DNA of 64,000 nucleotides, taken from Kineosporia aurantiaca JCM 3230. Its GTDB lineage: Bacteria > Actinomycetota > Actinomycetes > Actinomycetales > Kineosporiaceae. Both the position numbers and the translations under genes were made by a program. Below the pieces are notes generated by a model that saw nothing but the letters and a program-made list of their open reading frames with translations, was not told the DNA's origin and did not search any database. The stretch spans positions 186,001-250,000 of the forward strand of contig JODP01000009.1 in NCBI GenBank assembly GCA_000719025.1, in the 5' to 3' direction. Below are positions 51,263 through 60,411 of the stretch, in pieces (the stretch's first letter is position 1; each line of letters starts with the position of its first letter).

Positions 51263-52344
51263 ATCCGGGAGTTCACCAGTTCGAGATAACGGGACCGGCT
51301 GATCTGATTGAACCGTTGGGCGAAATCGTAGGCTCGGTGCCCCTCTTCGGAGCGGCGAACCGGGTCGCGGGAGTACCGGGCGATCGCGCCGGCCAGGGCG
51401 GTTACGTCGAAGCGGGGGACGCTGGTGTGGCAGCCGGGTGGGATCCAGGCCAGTTGGGGAAGGTCGAAGTGGACCACGGGACGCCCGTAGCTGAGCGCTT
51501 CGAGGGCGGCCAGGCTGAAGCTCTCTTCCCGCGACGGCACCACCACCAACGCGGCCTGATCGAGCAGCCCGGAGCGACCCTCCTCGTTGACTTTGCCGAC
51601 CCAGCGCACCGGGGCGTCGCTGCCTTCGATCAGCCGGGCGAGGTACTGCTCCTGCGGTTTCGGCCCACGGCCGGCGATGACCAGTGGCAACAACCCCTCC
51701 GGATGCTGCGTGTAGGCGTCCATCAGCAGGTCCAGCCCTTTCATCCCGACGTCGATCCGCCCCAGGAAGACCGCGTACCGACCGTCTTTCGCATCGGTGA
51801 TCGAGATCTTCGGCATCTCCACCCAGTTGGTGATCACGTGCACCTGGGTCTGGGGGGAGGTTCGGCGCACCACCTCGGCATCATGATCATTGAGGACGAT
51901 GATGTCCCGGTACCGTCGCAACAGCCGGGCTTCCAGCCACAACGGGAAACTGATCCGATAGCGGGTGGCCATCACCCGGGCCGAGAGCGACTGCGCCAGG
52001 CCGATCACCGGCCGTCGGGTGACCCACGGTACGAAGTTGGAGGAGAACGGCGGGTTGAAGCTCTCCAGCCAGAGCGCGTAAGAGGCGAACAGGGCGACGA
52101 ACGGCAACGTCATTCCCCAGAGCACCTGGCTGCCCCGGCCGCCGGCGATCAGCACGGGTAGATAGACGTAGCTGATACTGCCGATCTCCTTCCGAGCGAA
52201 ACGTTTTCCGGCGGTGATCACCGTGACGTCGTACTCGCCGGCCAGGGCGGTCGCAATCCGTCGGACCACGGCCGGTCCACCGCCCGCGTAGTACGGGTTC
52301 GTCTCGTCGTCATAGATCGAGATGATCACCCGCTGTCTTGTCAT
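51247..52344 (-). CDS. glycosyltransferase family 4 (GT-B fold, 365 aa)
   Basis: Cytoplasmic retaining glycosyltransferase for a surface glycan. The N-terminal acceptor domain (residues 1-175) is complete, with YYAGGGPAVVRRIATALA and VPWVTRRPVIGLAQSL; the donor domain has FLGRIDVGMKGLDLLMDAY, VIAGRGPKPQ and PSREESFSLAALEALSYGRPVV, with the EX7E-like acidic pair. It is the last gene of the overlapping minus-strand operon, its ATG (52344) overlapping the previous stop as ATGA. It is the only intact GT4 of the three here and a useful comparator. Confidence 0.9.
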   Translation of the reverse strand: MTRQRVIISIYDDETNPYYAGGGPAVVRRIATALAGEYDVTVITAGKRFARKEIGSISYVYLPVLIAGGRGSQVLWGMTLPFVALFASYALWLESFNPPFSSNFVPWVTRRPVIGLAQSLSARVMATRYRISFPLWLEARLLRRYRDIIVLNDHDAEVVRRTSPQTQVHVITNWVEMPKISITDAKDGRYAVFLGRIDVGMKGLDLLMDAYTQHPEGLLPLVIAGRGPKPQEQYLARLIEGSDAPVRWVGKVNEEGRSGLLDQAALVVVPSREESFSLAALEALSYGRPVVHFDLPQLAWIPPGCHTSVPRFDVTALAGAIARYSRDPVRRSEEGHRAYDFAQRFNQISRSRYLELVNSRIYQPG

Positions 52345-53248
52345 CGTCCGCCCCCTACGGAACCGGCTGTGCGGGCGACGCGTTCGTAGACGCGTTCTTG
52401 CCGCACCGCGATCTCATCCCAGTCGAACTGCCGCACGAACTCGCGTCCGTGCCTGCCCATCGCCTCGATCCGAGCCTCGTCGCCGTGTAGCTCCAGCACC
52501 GCCTCGGCCAGGCGGGCCGTGTCGAACGCCGGAACCAGCCGTCCGCAGTCGGGCGGAACGACGGCCCGCAGACACGGAATGTCGAACGCCACCACCGGGG
52601 TGCCCGAGGCCAACGCCTCCACCGCCACGATGCCGAATGTCTCGAACCGGGAGGGCATCACGACCACCCGTGCCTGGGCGAGCAACTCGAACTTCTGAAC
52701 CCCCTCCACCCGACCGGCGAACCGTACCCGATGGGCGATCCCGATTCCCGCGGCGTACTTTTCAATAGCCTTCCGGTCCGGCCCGTCTCCGGCGATCACC
52801 AGGTTACCCTGGATGTCGGGAGCGATCCGGGCGAATGCGCTGAGGAGGAGATCGATTCCCTTCTGGGCGATCTCGAGGCGGCCGAGGTAGACGATGTCCG
52901 GGGTTCGCAGGATGTCGGGCTTGAGGTGGGGGTCGGCCACGCCGTTGGGGACGACGGTGACGTCGGCGAGGTGGTTGGCGGCGCGGATCTGGTCGCGCAT
53001 GTCGTCCGTGCGACGAAGGGGACCAGGAGGAAGTAGGTGACGAGGCTGGTGAAGTACCCGATCGGCAGGCCGACGGGAACGTACTCGACGCCGTCCTCGA
53101 TTCGGCGGCGGGCGCCTTTGTAATTGGCGACCAGCACGGTGATCTGGTGTCGGGTGGCCAGGCGGCGGTTGATCTCGGCGTTGCGTAGGGAACCGCCGCC
53201 GCTTCCGGGTCGGCGGTGGTCCTCGAAGCCGAGGTGCAGGATTCTCAT
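52341..53248 (-). pseudogene. GT4 glycosyltransferase with internal deletion and frameshift
   Basis: The 5' part from ATG 53248 reads MRILHLGFEDHRRPGSGGGS...VPVGLPIGYFTSLVTYFLL for about 80 residues, and is then out of frame. The remaining donor half, in another frame, begins at DDMRDQIRAANHLADVTVVPNGV. Compared with the intact 51.2-52.3 kb gene, roughly 70-90 residues of the N-terminal domain are missing around 53000-53020, and the frame changes there. As a single gene it is therefore broken. Confidence 0.75.
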
Positions 53249-54482
53249 GTGCGGTGCCTCGCTCAATCAGTACGGTGAAGGTGGTTCCGGCCAAGGCGCC
53301 GATCGCGAGGCCGACGATGCCGCCCTGCTGGAAGCCGAGCAGGATGGCGGCGACCGAGACCGCGCCGGCCATCACCTGGCGGACCAGGCTCGGCCGGTAC
53401 TCGCCGCGGCCCTGGTAGAAGGTGGTGATCAGCTCGACCGCGCCGATCATCAGGCCTGAGGCCGCGGTCCAGGGCAGGATTGCCGTGATGTCCCCGAACT
53501 CCTTGGGGAAGACCAGGTAGACCAGATCGGCCGGGGCCGTCGCCAGCATCACCGCGAAGGGCACCGCCACGGTCAGGTACAGCCGCAGCGCGTCCCGATA
53601 CTGCCGGGCCGGGCCGTCCAGGGCGGTGCGGGCGACCATGGGCAGCGCGACCATCGCCACCGCCGTGCCGACGTACAGCGGCACCCGGGCCACGATCATC
53701 GCGGCCTGGTAGCCGGCGGCGTCTGCAGAGGCCAGCGGCAAGACCGCCACCAGCACCACGTCGAGCGAGGCCAGCGCCGAGACCAGGCCCTGCACCGAGG
53801 CCACGCCCAGCGCGTCCCGCCACAGTGTCCGGAACAGGCCGAGGGTGACCCAGCCGAAGAGCTGGTGGCGGAACCAGAACAGGCCGAGCAGGAGGACGAC
53901 TGCGGCCCCGGCCCCGAAGGCGCCCAGCGGGGCCGCAGCCGACCGGGAGCCGAGGGCCAGACCGACCCCGGCCACGCACTTGACCACCACCTCGAGGACC
54001 TTGACCGAGGCCAGGGCCCGGAATCGCTGCCGACCCTGGAGCCAGCCCGGGGTGGTGGAGGAGGCGAAGATCAGGAAGACGCAGACGGCCAGGGTGAAGG
54101 CGGTCTGCGGATCGGCGAAGGACGGGGCCACGGCGAGGATCACGACCGACGCGGCCACACCCTGGATGCAGTTGCCGAGCAGGGCCATCCGGGTCAGCGC
54201 GGCCTGGGCGGACTCGTCCGGGTCCTTGGCCAGCTGCTGGGCGAGGACCCAGGGGATGGACGCCGAGGCCACCGTGCCCGCGGTCAGGAGCAGGGCCTGG
54301 GCGGCGGCGAACTGGGCGTACTTGTCAGCCGGCAGCAGATGGGTGAGGGCCAGCGAGTAGGCGTAGTTCAGGCCGCCGACCACGAGCGTGCTGACGGTGA
54401 GCCAGCCGGCGCCGGACACCAAGGTCTGTCGGTGCGCTTCGTCCTGGGTCGTGGTCGTGGACGGAGTCGCCAGTGCCGTCAT
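52341..54482 (-). CDS. chimeric reading frame: polysaccharide flippase fused to the C-terminal half of a GT4 glycosyltransferase (713 aa)
   Basis: Residues 1 to about 410 are an oligosaccharide flippase (MATE/Wzx type): LVSGAGWLTVSTLVVGGLNYAYSLALTHLLP, then a dozen membrane segments up to GLAIGALAGTTFTVLI. Residues about 412-490 are Pro/Arg-rich and correspond to the out-of-frame 5' part of a GT4 gene. From about residue 491 (DDMRDQIRAANHLADVTVVPNGV) the frame becomes the true GT4 donor domain (VYLGRLEIAQKGIDLLLSAF, VMPSRFETFGIVAVEALASG). No flippase stop is present. The fusion may be a functional accident or only a pseudogene artefact. The ATG at 54482 overlaps the GT39 stop (ATGA). Confidence 0.7.
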   Translation of the reverse strand: MTALATPSTTTTQDEAHRQTLVSGAGWLTVSTLVVGGLNYAYSLALTHLLPADKYAQFAAAQALLLTAGTVASASIPWVLAQQLAKDPDESAQAALTRMALLGNCIQGVAASVVILAVAPSFADPQTAFTLAVCVFLIFASSTTPGWLQGRQRFRALASVKVLEVVVKCVAGVGLALGSRSAAAPLGAFGAGAAVVLLLGLFWFRHQLFGWVTLGLFRTLWRDALGVASVQGLVSALASLDVVLVAVLPLASADAAGYQAAMIVARVPLYVGTAVAMVALPMVARTALDGPARQYRDALRLYLTVAVPFAVMLATAPADLVYLVFPKEFGDITAILPWTAASGLMIGAVELITTFYQGRGEYRPSLVRQVMAGAVSVAAILLGFQQGGIVGLAIGALAGTTFTVLIERGTAHENPAPRLRGPPPTRKRRRFPTQRRDQPPPGHPTPDHRAGRQLQRRPPPNRGRRRVRSRRPADRVLHQPRHLLPPGPLRRTDDMRDQIRAANHLADVTVVPNGVADPHLKPDILRTPDIVYLGRLEIAQKGIDLLLSAFARIAPDIQGNLVIAGDGPDRKAIEKYAAGIGIAHRVRFAGRVEGVQKFELLAQARVVVMPSRFETFGIVAVEALASGTPVVAFDIPCLRAVVPPDCGRLVPAFDTARLAEAVLELHGDEARIEAMGRHGREFVRQFDWDEIAVRQERVYERVARTAGSVGGGR

Positions 54483-55975
54483 CGGTGGTCCAGTCGGCGG
54501 ACGTCGTAAAGGATCAGCGTTCCGTCCTGTTGCGAGGTGGCGCTGAAGATGGGTACGGCCTCGCTCTCGAGGTAGTTCAGGAACGCGGGATCGCCCAGCC
54601 CGTAACCCTGTTCGACCAGGTGCGGGTTGATCAGCACATAGTCCACCTGGTTCTGCCGGAGTTCTTCGGCGGTGTGCCAGCTTCCGAGGGAGAGGTCGTT
54701 GAGGACGAACTGGGCCGAGTCCTCGGTCAGCGCCACTCGGCTCTTTTTCGGAATACCGGTCTCCGACCAGGTGAGGAACTGCCGGTAGAGGTTGCTGTCG
54801 GTGGTGTGGACGCGGGTCCAGACCACCGCGTCAACCACCAGGAAGAGCGGGATCAGCGCCTTCCACCAGCCTTTTCGGAGGCCGGCGAGCAGGCCGAGCA
54901 GACAGAGCACGCAGGGGAGGAGGGGGATGTAGTACATCTGCTCCTCGATCGAGCCGAAGAGCGTGGCGTAGACCAGATATCCGCAGGCGGTCAGGGCCCA
55001 GGCGACCGGGACGGTGGCCTCACTCGACAGGGACCGGCGTCGGTGGATCAGGAGCAGGCAGCAGATCCCGCCGAGCAGGAGCAACCCATAGGTGACGGCG
55101 AGCTGGTCAAGGTTGGCGGTCAGGCGGGAGAGCAGCGAGACCTTCACCTCGGGGGAGTTGAACCCGGTCTCCTTGTTCAGCCCGATCAGCCGGGTCAGAC
55201 CGTTGCCGCGGGCCTGGACCCAGGTGTCCAGACCGCCCAACCAGATGGTCAGCCCGAGGTTGGCCAGGTAGGTGCCGAGCCCGAGCCCGATGATCGCGGC
55301 CAGCGTCCGGCGTGGGGCGACCCGGTTGCCGAGGGCGATGACGATCAGCGCGGCCCCGAGCACCAGGCCGAAGGTCTCCTTGCTGCAGAACGTGATCCCG
55401 GCGCTGAGCCCGGCCGCGAGCACCAGCCAGCGGCTCTCCTTCTGGGCCAGGTGCATCACCAAAAAGATGGTCAGAGCGGCGAAGAACTGGGTCTGGGCCT
55501 CGAGCATGACCCGGCTGTCGTAGCTGATCTGGAACGGGTCGAGGGCGATCAGGACGGCTGCGGCAATTGCTGGAGGAAGGCCGAGGCCCGCCCGGCGGCC
55601 GATCAGGAACGCGAGGGCGACGGTGCCCGCGCCGAACAGGGCCGCGACCGGGCGCAGGGCGAAGGCCAGGTCGGCCAGGTCGCCGTGCAGTCCGAAGAGG
55701 CGGATCACCAGTCCGTAGGTGCTCAGGACGGCCGGCGGGTGCAGGTCGAAGGGCTCGCCGTAGTGGGTAACCCCGTGGCCCTGGGCGATGTTCCGGGCGA
55801 TCTCGGAGTAGGTGACCTCGTCGATGAACAAGTTGTACGAGGGCACGATGCGGAAGTACCGCAGCGCGAACGCCACCGCGAAGAGCCCGGTGGTCGTGAT
55901 CAGCATCAGCCTGTTCCGCCCAGGCCGGGACGGCCTGGTCACGCTGGGGGCGGGGGGAGCGGCGGTGGTGGTCAT
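54479..55975 (-). CDS. GT39/PMT-like membrane glycosyltransferase (498 aa)
   Basis: Polytopic transferase that uses lipid-phosphate sugars on the outer face of the membrane. The first extracytoplasmic loop carries FIDEVTYSEIARNIAQGHGVTHYGEP, with the catalytic Asp-Glu pair of GT39/ArnT-like enzymes. About ten hydrophobic segments follow, then a soluble C-terminal tail of about 90 residues. The ATG at 55975 overlaps the previous gene's stop, and its own stop overlaps the flippase start as ATGA, so this is a tightly coupled operon. Confidence 0.85.
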   Translation of the reverse strand: MTTTAAPPAPSVTRPSRPGRNRLMLITTTGLFAVAFALRYFRIVPSYNLFIDEVTYSEIARNIAQGHGVTHYGEPFDLHPPAVLSTYGLVIRLFGLHGDLADLAFALRPVAALFGAGTVALAFLIGRRAGLGLPPAIAAAVLIALDPFQISYDSRVMLEAQTQFFAALTIFLVMHLAQKESRWLVLAAGLSAGITFCSKETFGLVLGAALIVIALGNRVAPRRTLAAIIGLGLGTYLANLGLTIWLGGLDTWVQARGNGLTRLIGLNKETGFNSPEVKVSLLSRLTANLDQLAVTYGLLLLGGICCLLLIHRRRSLSSEATVPVAWALTACGYLVYATLFGSIEEQMYYIPLLPCVLCLLGLLAGLRKGWWKALIPLFLVVDAVVWTRVHTTDSNLYRQFLTWSETGIPKKSRVALTEDSAQFVLNDLSLGSWHTAEELRQNQVDYVLINPHLVEQGYGLGDPAFLNYLESEAVPIFSATSQQDGTLILYDVRRLDHR

Positions 55976-57098
55976 GGGCCGAAGGGCAGCAGGTGGTCGC
56001 TGCCCCGGGCGACCCTCAGGCCCCGGAACCCGGCGGCTGGAGCGGTCAGGCCGACCCGGCTGAGCACCGCCCGGGCGCCCGGGATGTCCACGCCCATCAG
56101 CAGCAGAGTCAGCTCGCCGGCGGTCCGGGTGACCGCGTCGCCCCGCCGCAGCCGGTGCGGAGTCCAGCCCTCGGGTAGGTCAGCGGTGGGAATGCTGACG
56201 ACCGTTGCCACGTCGCTCAGGTGTCGGCGTTCGGCGTGGGGCAGCTGCAGACGCCGGTGTTCCAGCAGGATGATGGCCAGCAGCTTCGCGGTCATCCGCT
56301 CCCAGGTGAAGTTGTCGGCCCAGCGCATGGTCACGTCACGCAGCGCCCCGGGCCGGTCGTCGTCGCCCAGCAACCGGATCCGCTCGGCCAGGGCGGGGCC
56401 CATCGCGCTGCCCTCCGGGATCAGCCAGCCGGTCTCGCCGTCCTTGATCGAGTCCCGCAGACCCGGCCGGTCGAAGGCCAGCACCGGCGTACCCAGCGCG
56501 TTCGCCTCGATCACCGAGATGCCCCAGCCCTCACCGGACGAGCAGCTCACCGCGATCCAGGCACTCGCCACCAAGGCGTCCCGCTCGGCATCGCTGGCCT
56601 GGTCGTGGAACGTGACGGCGTGGGAAACCTGATGCAGGGCAGCCAGTTCGGCCAGCCGCTCGCGCTCGGGACCGACCCCGACAATGTGCAACTCCGCTTC
56701 CGGATGCTCGACCAGGATCTTCGGCATCGCTTCGACGGCGATCCAGGTGCGTTTGTGGGGGACGAGTCGGCCGACGCAGACAATGGACGGCGTGGGCGTC
56801 TTCAGTGCGACGGTCACGTCGGTGACGCGCCAGCCGGGTGGGACGATGCGGATCTCACCCTTGAGCTTCAGCTCCCGGCGAGCACCCTGACGCGTGGACG
56901 GCGAGACCGCGACGATCGAACGTCGTCCATAAACCAACGGCGTCCTTTCACCTTGGCGGTCAAGAGCGTCACCCGGTATCCGGCCGCGGCCGCCTGAGCG
57001 GCGAATTCTTGGCAGACCAGCTCGGCCCCGCCGGCCTGGGGATGGCTCAGATCCCGCCAGTTGGTCACCACGATGTGCTTGACGCCCCGGTCAGACAT
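55972..57098 (-). pseudogene. GT4 glycosyltransferase with internal deletion and frameshift
   Basis: The 5' part from ATG 57098 is a good GT4 start (HIVVTNWRDLSHPQAGGAE, VTLLTAKVKG, about 53 residues). The rest, in another frame, begins at VYGRRSIVAVSPSTRQGARR near 56936 and continues with the donor domain (VCVGRLVPHKRTW, VSCSSGEGWGISVIEANALGTPV) to about 320 residues. In homologues about 110 residues separate these blocks, so a deletion and a frame change lie near 56925-56945. The distal frame alone (from TTG 56937) may still be translated. Its 5' end overlaps the GT2 gene by 8 bases. Confidence 0.75.
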
Positions 57099-57867
57099 GC
57101 TTCAGCGCCCTCTTGATCAGCATCAGGTCACGAAAGGCCTCATAGCCGTCCCGGACCGGGTTGAAGGTCGAGGCCGCGTCGTCGCTCCAGGCCACTGCGA
57201 CCTCGGCCACCTCCACACCGAGCCGGTGCAGCCGGGCGATCAGCTCCACGTCGAAGGCGAATCCGTTCAGCTGCATGTCGGCGAACACGGACCGGGCCAG
57301 GTCGCCGTCGAACAGCTTGAAACCGCACTGGGTGTCCCGGACCGGCCCGACCAGCGACGCCGAGAACCGGCTGAACGCGTGGCTGCCGGCCCGGCGCACG
57401 ATCGGCTGCTTCACCGCGTAGGTGGCTCCGGCCGCCCGACGCGAGGCGATCACCGCTCGGTGTCCGCTCGCCAGCAGATCCAGGGCCGCGTCGAAAGTGG
57501 TCACCGGAGTGGAAAGGTCGGCATCGCAGAAGGCCACCCGGGAGGCCGTCGAGTGCAGCATGCCGGTCCGGACGGCGGCGCCCTTACCCCGATGCCGGCA
57601 GCTGATCACCTCGACCTCCAGTCCCCGGCACTCGCGTTCGACGACCGAGACGGTGGCGTCCACGCTGCCGTTGTCGACCACGATCAGGCGGACCGGATGC
57701 CCGCCCGCCGCAAGGTGATCGGTCAGCGCGGCGAGCGTGCGGCCGATCCGCAGTTCTTCGTTGAGGACGGGGATGACCAGGTCCAAGGGGGTCGGAACGC
57801 CTTCCGGGAGAACCCCTTCGGGGGCAGTACGGGCCAGGGGCATCGAGAGTTGGGTAAGACCAGACAT
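57091..57867 (-). CDS. GT2 glycosyltransferase, dolichyl-phosphate-glucose/mannose synthase type (258 aa)
   Basis: Cytoplasmic or membrane-associated transferase that charges a polyprenyl phosphate with a sugar, which would supply GT39-type enzymes downstream. The GT-A fold shows LDLVIPVLNEELRIGRTL, VVDNGSVDATVSVV, RGKGAAVRTGM and CDADLSTPV (DxD), with QCGFKLFDGDLA. No membrane segment is seen. ATG at 57867 starts the operon. The 3' end overlaps the next gene by 8 bases. Confidence 0.92.
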   Translation of the reverse strand: MSGLTQLSMPLARTAPEGVLPEGVPTPLDLVIPVLNEELRIGRTLAALTDHLAAGGHPVRLIVVDNGSVDATVSVVERECRGLEVEVISCRHRGKGAAVRTGMLHSTASRVAFCDADLSTPVTTFDAALDLLASGHRAVIASRRAAGATYAVKQPIVRRAGSHAFSRFSASLVGPVRDTQCGFKLFDGDLARSVFADMQLNGFAFDVELIARLHRLGVEVAEVAVAWSDDAASTFNPVRDGYEAFRDLMLIKRALKHV

Positions 57868-58354
57868 CGAAAGCTCCAGAGCGTGATCACGGGGACGTGA
57901 AGGACTGACGCACGAACCACGGGGGAACTACTGCGCTGCCCGGCGAGGCGTCGTCGACGCGCGCAAGCAGAAGGTGTTTTATCAGCCGAACCGGAACTTT
58001 CCGGGCTCGGCGGCCATGTCAGGGGGGTGGCGATGCGGTGCCGACCGGTCCCGGTTCACGGCTTGGCCCCGGTTCGTTCAACGGTTAGCTGAGATAACTT
58101 AACGTGATCAAAGGTTTTAATTCCGGCTTAGGGTTCTCCTGACACGGCGCGGTGGTAGGGATAAACCATGCCGATCCGGTCCCCGCGCCCCTCCACCATC
58201 GCCGGACAGGCAGCGGCGATGCACTCGGATTGATCTTGGCCTGCCGTTTCCGCGAACCCCTCAGCCGGCTCTCAGGTGGGCCGGTTGAGTTGACACCGAA
58301 AGGCGTCACAATGGGGTCGGTGAATATTTCCTTAACGCTCAGAAAGGACGTCGC
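57868..58354. promoter_or_regulatory. 487-bp divergent region between the glycan operon and the PIG-L gene
   Basis: No gene is supported. A perfect palindrome, CCGGAA-CT-TTCCGG, lies at 57991-58004. An AT-rich patch runs from about 58082 to 58130. A plausible promoter for the deacetylase gene is TTGACA (58290-58295), a 16-base spacer and a weak TGGGGT (58312-58317). The promoter of the glycan operon was not identified. Confidence 0.5.
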
Positions 58355-59122
58355 GTGACCGGAGCGGATTCTTTACAGGATCACGACTGCATCGTCGTCC
58401 TTTCCCCGCACTTGGACGATGCGGCGCTTTCCTGTGGTTCGCTGATGGCCCGGGCGGCGACCACCACACCGGTCACGGTAATGACGTTGTTCACCACTTC
58501 GCAGGGACGGCCTTCGCTTTCGGCCCGGGCGTTCCTGAGACAGTGCAATGCCCGCAAGGCGCCCGCTCTGTACGCCCAGCGCCGCTCGGAGGACCGGATG
58601 GCGCTGCGCTCGATCGGCGTGACCGGCATCCACTTCGGCCTGCCGGATGCCCTTTTCCGGCGCCGGGAGTCCGGCTACCCCCGCATCGCCCGCACCCTGA
58701 TCCCCGAACTGGACTGCGTCTACCCGACTTTCCGGCTGCACATCTCCCAGGGCCGGGTTTCCCCGTACGACCAGCGGCTCCTGGCCGAGCTGGAGCAGCG
58801 CGTGCTGCTCGCCACCACGGAGAACGACCTGATCCTCGCCCCGCTCGGACTGGGTCGCCACGTCGACCACGTGCTCACCCACCAGCTCGGGAAAGCCTTG
58901 TCCCGCAACCGGACCGTGGGCTGGTACGCAGACCAGCCGTACGCCCTGCGGGGCGCTGAGCAGGTGCCCGTCCCGGCCGGCGCCGAGCGCCTCGAGCACC
59001 AGGTGGACCCGGTCGCCAAGGCCCGGCTGATCACCTGGTACGGCACTCAGGTGGCCCCCTTGTTCGGAACGGCCGAAGTACCGGACCTCGACGAGTACGT
59101 GTACCTGCCTACCTCTCCGTAG
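58355..59122 (+). CDS. PIG-L family deacetylase (255 aa)
   Basis: Zinc-dependent de-N-acetylase of the GlcNAc-PI/MshB type. The metal motif is SPHLDDAALSCG (the family's PHPDD with Leu replacing Pro), and HVDHVLTHQ near residue 170 supplies the second histidine. GTG at 58355 follows AGAAAGGA. It is divergent from the glycan operon and may deacetylate a sugar in the same polysaccharide. Mycothiol or lipid substrate alternatives cannot be excluded. Confidence 0.88.
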   Translation: MTGADSLQDHDCIVVLSPHLDDAALSCGSLMARAATTTPVTVMTLFTTSQGRPSLSARAFLRQCNARKAPALYAQRRSEDRMALRSIGVTGIHFGLPDALFRRRESGYPRIARTLIPELDCVYPTFRLHISQGRVSPYDQRLLAELEQRVLLATTENDLILAPLGLGRHVDHVLTHQLGKALSRNRTVGWYADQPYALRGAEQVPVPAGAERLEHQVDPVAKARLITWYGTQVAPLFGTAEVPDLDEYVYLPTSP

Positions 59123-59151
59123 ACTCCCGCTCATCCGAGAGGGAGCGGGCG

Positions 59152-60411
59152 ATGACACCTCCACCGATCCATCAGGGTCCGCTGACCCGCCGGCAACTGT
59201 TCGTCGGCGTGGCCGGAACCGCCGGTCTGGTGATGGGCACCGGTGGCGTGGTGCTGGCCCAGAATCGCGGGACGGAGGCGGCGATCGTGCCGACGGCAGC
59301 GCCCGAGCACTTCGGCCGGGCCTGGATGGTGCTGGCCACGGAGGACGACGCGGCCAAGGCCCGGGCCCGGGCGGCCGGAGCGACGCACGGCCACGTCCGG
59401 GCGTTCTGGGACCAGCTCCAGCCCACGGCCGGGGCCACGGTGGACCCGGCGCCGGTGCTCCGGGAGATCGAGGCGGTCCGGAGCGCCGGTCTGCAGGTCT
59501 GCCTGGAGGTCTGTCTTCAGTACCCACCCGCGTTCGTCCTGACCGGCGTCCAAAAGCTCAGAGACCAGTTCGGAACCGAGTGGGCACCGGCCCAGCACTC
59601 GGGGGGCAACATTCGCGACTGGGTCTGGTCGGACGTCGGGCGCGGCTACGTCGCCGACTTCATCGATCAGTTGTTCGGTCGGCTGGACTGGTCCCGGATC
59701 GAGAGGGTGAAACTGGGTGGGATGACGAAGGGCGAGCTGCAGTACCCGTCTTCTGAGAAGCGTCCCCAATTCTGGGCCTACTCCGCCGCCGCCCAGGCCA
59801 TGTGCCCCGTTCCCGGCCACGTGCTTACCCCCGCCGATCCGGCCACGGGGGCCGGCCGGGGCTGGACGAAAACCGACCAGACCTTCGCCACCTGGTACGT
59901 CCAGTCCTTGGTGGAGTGGATGAACTGGCTGATTGCAAGGTTCCGCAGGCATTTCAGCGGTCCGGTCTACGTGATGCACCCGGGCGCTGGCATCCGTCCC
60001 GTCAGCCAGACCCCCACGTCACCGCGCCAGGCGTACAACTACCAGATCAATCTGGGGTCGGGACTGGACTGGGACGCAAGTATCGCCGCCTACCCCGATG
60101 CCCAAGTGCGTCCGTACACAACCTGGATCGACGCAGACCACTTCTGGGGTAAGGGCGGTTTCTCCCTCGTAGAAGACGGCAACGGCGCGCCATGGTGGGC
60201 GCTGATGGTGATCGCCCGCAAGTACGGCCGCGCCGGCCGGATGTGGGGCGAGAACACCGGCGGCCAGTCGGCGGCCGACCTGCTGCAGATTGTCCGGCAG
60301 CAGGCCGTCGCCCATGGTTACGAGGGGCTGGCCTGGCTGGACGACGCGTCGCTGCGATCCGGGCCGGGGGCCCGTTACTCCGACTTGGCGGCCGCGATCG
60401 CGTCGCCCTGA
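59152..60411 (+). CDS. exported glycoside-hydrolase-A-like protein of unknown specificity (419 aa)
   Basis: A Tat-type signal (LTRRQLFVGVAGTAGLVMG) is followed by a TIM-barrel-like sequence: HVRAFWDQLQPTAGATVDP, GLQVCLEVCLQYP, RIERVKLGGMTKGELQYP and VYVMHPGAGIRP. It recalls GH42-type or hypothetical beta-barrel hydrolases, but no pair of catalytic Glu could be fixed with confidence. It starts 29 bases after the PIG-L gene, so the two are likely co-transcribed and may act on the same glycan. Its 3' end overlaps the convergent chorismate mutase gene by 37 bases. Confidence 0.65.
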   Translation: MTPPPIHQGPLTRRQLFVGVAGTAGLVMGTGGVVLAQNRGTEAAIVPTAAPEHFGRAWMVLATEDDAAKARARAAGATHGHVRAFWDQLQPTAGATVDPAPVLREIEAVRSAGLQVCLEVCLQYPPAFVLTGVQKLRDQFGTEWAPAQHSGGNIRDWVWSDVGRGYVADFIDQLFGRLDWSRIERVKLGGMTKGELQYPSSEKRPQFWAYSAAAQAMCPVPGHVLTPADPATGAGRGWTKTDQTFATWYVQSLVEWMNWLIARFRRHFSGPVYVMHPGAGIRPVSQTPTSPRQAYNYQINLGSGLDWDASIAAYPDAQVRPYTTWIDADHFWGKGGFSLVEDGNGAPWWALMVIARKYGRAGRMWGENTGGQSAADLLQIVRQQAVAHGYEGLAWLDDASLRSGPGARYSDLAAAIASP

